Source: Terriglobia bacterium
Lineage (GTDB): Bacteria > Acidobacteriota > Terriglobia > Bryobacterales > Bryobacteraceae
Assembly (NCBI GenBank): GCA_021324615.1
Contig: JAJPIT010000062.1
Location: 1-64,000 of the forward strand
Direction: 5' to 3'
DNA: 64,000 bases
The notes beneath the pieces are model-generated. The model searched no databases, had not been told where the DNA came from, and saw only the letters and a program-made list of their open reading frames with translations. Shown here one piece after another: positions 62,306 through 64,000 of the stretch; position 1 is the stretch's first letter, and each line of letters begins with the position of its first letter. The position numbers and the translations under genes were made by a program.

Positions 62306-63328
62306 ATGGCTAGAAGATTTTACGAAAAAGACGGCGATTTATCGCTTTTAAAAGGAAAGACCATCGCGATCATCGGCTACGGCAGCCAGGGGCACGCGCA
62401 CGCGCTCAACCTGCGCGACTCCGGGCTGGAGGTCGTGGTCGGGCTGCACGCGGCCAGCGCCAGCCGGGCCAAGGCCGAATCGGCCGGTCTGCGCGTGCTT
62501 TCCACCTCCGAGGCCGCCCAAGCCGCGAGCGTGATTATGGTGGTGACGCCGGATCACGTTCAGGCCGATATCTATCACCACGACATCGCGCCACATCTGG
62601 CGGCGGGAAAAACGCTGATGTTCGCGCACGGCTTCAACATTCATTACGGGCAGATTAAACCCGCGCCGAACGTGGACGTCTCCATGATCGCGCCCAAGGC
62701 GCCGGGCCACCGGGTGCGCGAGCTGTTCAGCGAAGGCATCGGCGTGCCGGCGCTGGTCGCCGTGCATCAGAACCCGTCGGGACGCGCGCTGGAGCAGGCG
62801 CTGGCCTACGCTCTGGCGCTGGGATGCCTCAAGGCCGGCGTGATTGAGACGACCTTCAAGGAAGAAACCGAAAGCGATCTGTTCGGCGAGCAGGCGGTGC
62901 TGTGCGGCGGCGTCAGTGAGCTGATCCGCGCCGGGTTCGAGACGCTGGTCGAGGCCGGCTACGCTCCGGAGATCGCCTATTTCGAGTGTCTCCACGAATT
63001 GAAGCTGATTGTCGATCTGATTCAGGAAGGCGGGCTCGGCTACATGCGCTTTTCGGTCTCCGACACGGCCGAATATGGCGACTACACCTGCGGCAAACGG
63101 GTGGTAAACGCCCAGACCCGGCAGGAGATGAAAAAAATCCTGAGCGAAGTGCAGTCGGGCGAGTTCGCCCGCCAGTGGATCAACGAAAACAAGACCGGCG
63201 GCCCCAATTTTCTGAAGATGCGGGAAGAGGCCAAAAATCAGCCGCTCGAGCGCGTCGGCGCGGAGCTGCGGCAGATGATGTCCTTCCTGAACAGGAAGCA
63301 GGGAACGGGCATCCCGGCGGGAGCATGA
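62306..63328 (+). CDS. ilvC: Ketol-acid reductoisomerase (class I)
   Basis: 340 aa from ATG 62306, with GGGAG 7 nt upstream. It isomerises and reduces acetolactate using NAD(P)H and two Mg2+. Seen: [87 protein letters not shown] (metal Glu/Asp set), [20 protein letters not shown] and [15 protein letters not shown]. The Lys and Asp of the active site are all in place. 23 bp after ilvN. Confidence 0.97.
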   Translation: MARRFYEKDGDLSLLKGKTIAIIGYGSQGHAHALNLRDSGLEVVVGLHAASASRAKAESAGLRVLSTSEAAQAASVIMVVTPDHVQADIYHHDIAPHLAAGKTLMFAHGFNIHYGQIKPAPNVDVSMIAPKAPGHRVRELFSEGIGVPALVAVHQNPSGRALEQALAYALALGCLKAGVIETTFKEETESDLFGEQAVLCGGVSELIRAGFETLVEAGYAPEIAYFECLHELKLIVDLIQEGGLGYMRFSVSDTAEYGDYTCGKRVVNAQTRQEMKKILSEVQSGEFARQWINENKTGGPNFLKMREEAKNQPLERVGAELRQMMSFLNRKQGTGIPAGA

Positions 63329-63382
63329 GCCGTCCCGAGGCGGCCCGGCGCCGCCGGATTGCGATTTTTTGAGGAGCATCCG

Positions 63383-64000
63383 ATGAAGGTTTTCACGCTC
63401 GACACGACCTTGCGCAGCGGAACCCAAGGGGAAAATGTCAGCTTTTCGACAGAGGACAAGCTGCTGATCGCGGGCAAGCTGGATGAGCTGGGCATCGATT
63501 ACGTCGAAGGCGGATGGCCCGGATCCAGCGTTCGCGATGCGGAGTTTTTCGCGGCCGCGCGCGATTTGAATCTTAAGCACGCCCGGTTGGCGGCCTTCGG
63601 CGCCCTCCGCGCGCCGGGCAAGCGCGCCGAAGACGACCCTGGTATTCAAGCCCTGCTCGCAGCGGATACGCCGGTGGTTTCGGTCTTCGGCTCAACGCTG
63701 GCCGCGGGCGGCGCAGGCGAGGAGGATAGCCTGGCCCGGATCGCCGATACCGTGCGTTATCTCAAATCGCGCGGCAAGGAGGTTATCTACGACGCCGGGC
63801 ACTTCTTCGACGGCTATGCGGCGGACCGGGAGTTCGCGCTGCGCACGCTCGAAGCCGCCAAAGACGCCGGAGCGGATCTGCTGGTGTTGTGCGACACCCA
63901 TGGCGGCACGCTCACCAGCCGTGTTGCGGCGGTCTGCGCGGAGGTGCGGCGGAGGTTCAGCGGCGTGCTGGGCATCCAGGCGCATAACGACGCCGATCTG
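63383..64000 (+). CDS. Citramalate synthase-like protein with altered metal ligands, partial at window end
   Basis: First 206 codons, running off the window; GAGGAG is 6 nt before the ATG. The family makes citramalate from pyruvate and acetyl-CoA, giving 2-ketobutyrate for isoleucine. Family features: TLDTTLRSGTQGENVSFSTE, LDELGIDYVEGGWPGSSVRD, AAFGALRAPGK, FYDAGHFFDGY-like YDAGHFFDGYAADREFAL, CDTHGGT, GIQAHNDADL. Two of the three usual metal ligands are changed: LRDG is LRSG (S12), and HxHND is QxHND (Q199, H201 kept). CDTNGG is CDTHGG. It could be inactive, or active with a different metal site. Its position as fourth gene of the ilv operon supports a BCAA role. Confidence 0.82.
   Translation, partial: MKVFTLDTTLRSGTQGENVSFSTEDKLLIAGKLDELGIDYVEGGWPGSSVRDAEFFAAARDLNLKHARLAAFGALRAPGKRAEDDPGIQALLAADTPVVSVFGSTLAAGGAGEEDSLARIADTVRYLKSRGKEVIYDAGHFFDGYAADREFALRTLEAAKDAGADLLVLCDTHGGTLTSRVAAVCAEVRRRFSGVLGIQAHNDADL

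Noticed and set aside
1-64000. CRISPR array, insertion sequence, prophage or integrase
   Set aside because: Looked for regularly spaced repeats, transposase or integrase motifs and tRNA-adjacent attachment duplications; none were seen. The tRNA-Gln has no visible 3'-end duplicate nearby.

Overview
This is a GC-rich, densely coded chromosomal window from a diderm (Gram-negative-type) heterotroph. An outer membrane is implied by a KdtA-LpxK lipid A/Kdo enzyme, porin-like barrels, a 1,178-aa TonB-dependent receptor and a secretin. My best guess is an Acidobacteriota member near Solibacter/Bryobacter. The grounds are the N-terminal carboxypeptidase-regulatory-like domain on the receptor, a protein kinase starting with a CxxC...CxxC ribbon, many exported metallo-hydrolases, and the gene style. 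This is inference; no rRNA or marker search could be run. I see no IS element, prophage, integrase or CRISPR array, so this looks like core and catabolic chromosome.

Layout. 0-8 kb: kinase fragment, secreted protein, nucleoside hydrolase, exported amidohydrolase and beta-lactamase-fold enzyme, a lone MacB/LolD-type ATPase, an FKBP isomerase, thiE, and a metal-binding/membrane protein pair. 8-20 kb: degenerate GGDEF protein, epimerase plus inositol-phosphate synthase, LytTR regulator, OprB-like porin with a hidden N-terminus, tRNA-Gln(CUG), a fur/FHA-GAF-PP2C pair, an OmpR/HK two-component pair, desaturase, and an oxoamine synthase. 20-27 kb: tpiA and a tightly overlapping chain of kdtA-lpxK fusion, nadD and a membrane glycosyltransferase. 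27-32 kb: exported amidohydrolase, VOC protein, Gfo/Idh oxidoreductase and M20 peptidase. 32-40 kb: a TonB receptor divergent from uxaC-like, uxaE and GH28 polygalacturonase genes, with a palindromic operator candidate between them; this reads as a pectin/galacturonate unit. 40-51 kb: secretin with C-terminal cohesin domain and two pseudopilins, smpB, P450, envelope proteins, an ATP-grasp-like protein, typA. 51-60 kb: der, altronate dehydratase, DsbA-like protein, M28-PDZ peptidase, a toroid protein with a haem-c motif, GT2. 60-64 kb: ilvB-ilvN-ilvC-cimA-like operon.

Most notable points. (1) A complete transcription attenuator precedes ilvB: a 51-codon leader peptide ending in a branched-chain-rich run, competing hairpins and an intrinsic terminator. 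(2) The last gene of that operon looks like citramalate synthase but lacks two expected metal ligands. (3) Kdo transferase and LpxK are fused. (4) A new operator candidate sits in the pectin unit. (5) Many genes have a -10-like hexamer only 5-8 nt before the start codon and no ribosome-binding site, suggesting common leaderless transcripts.
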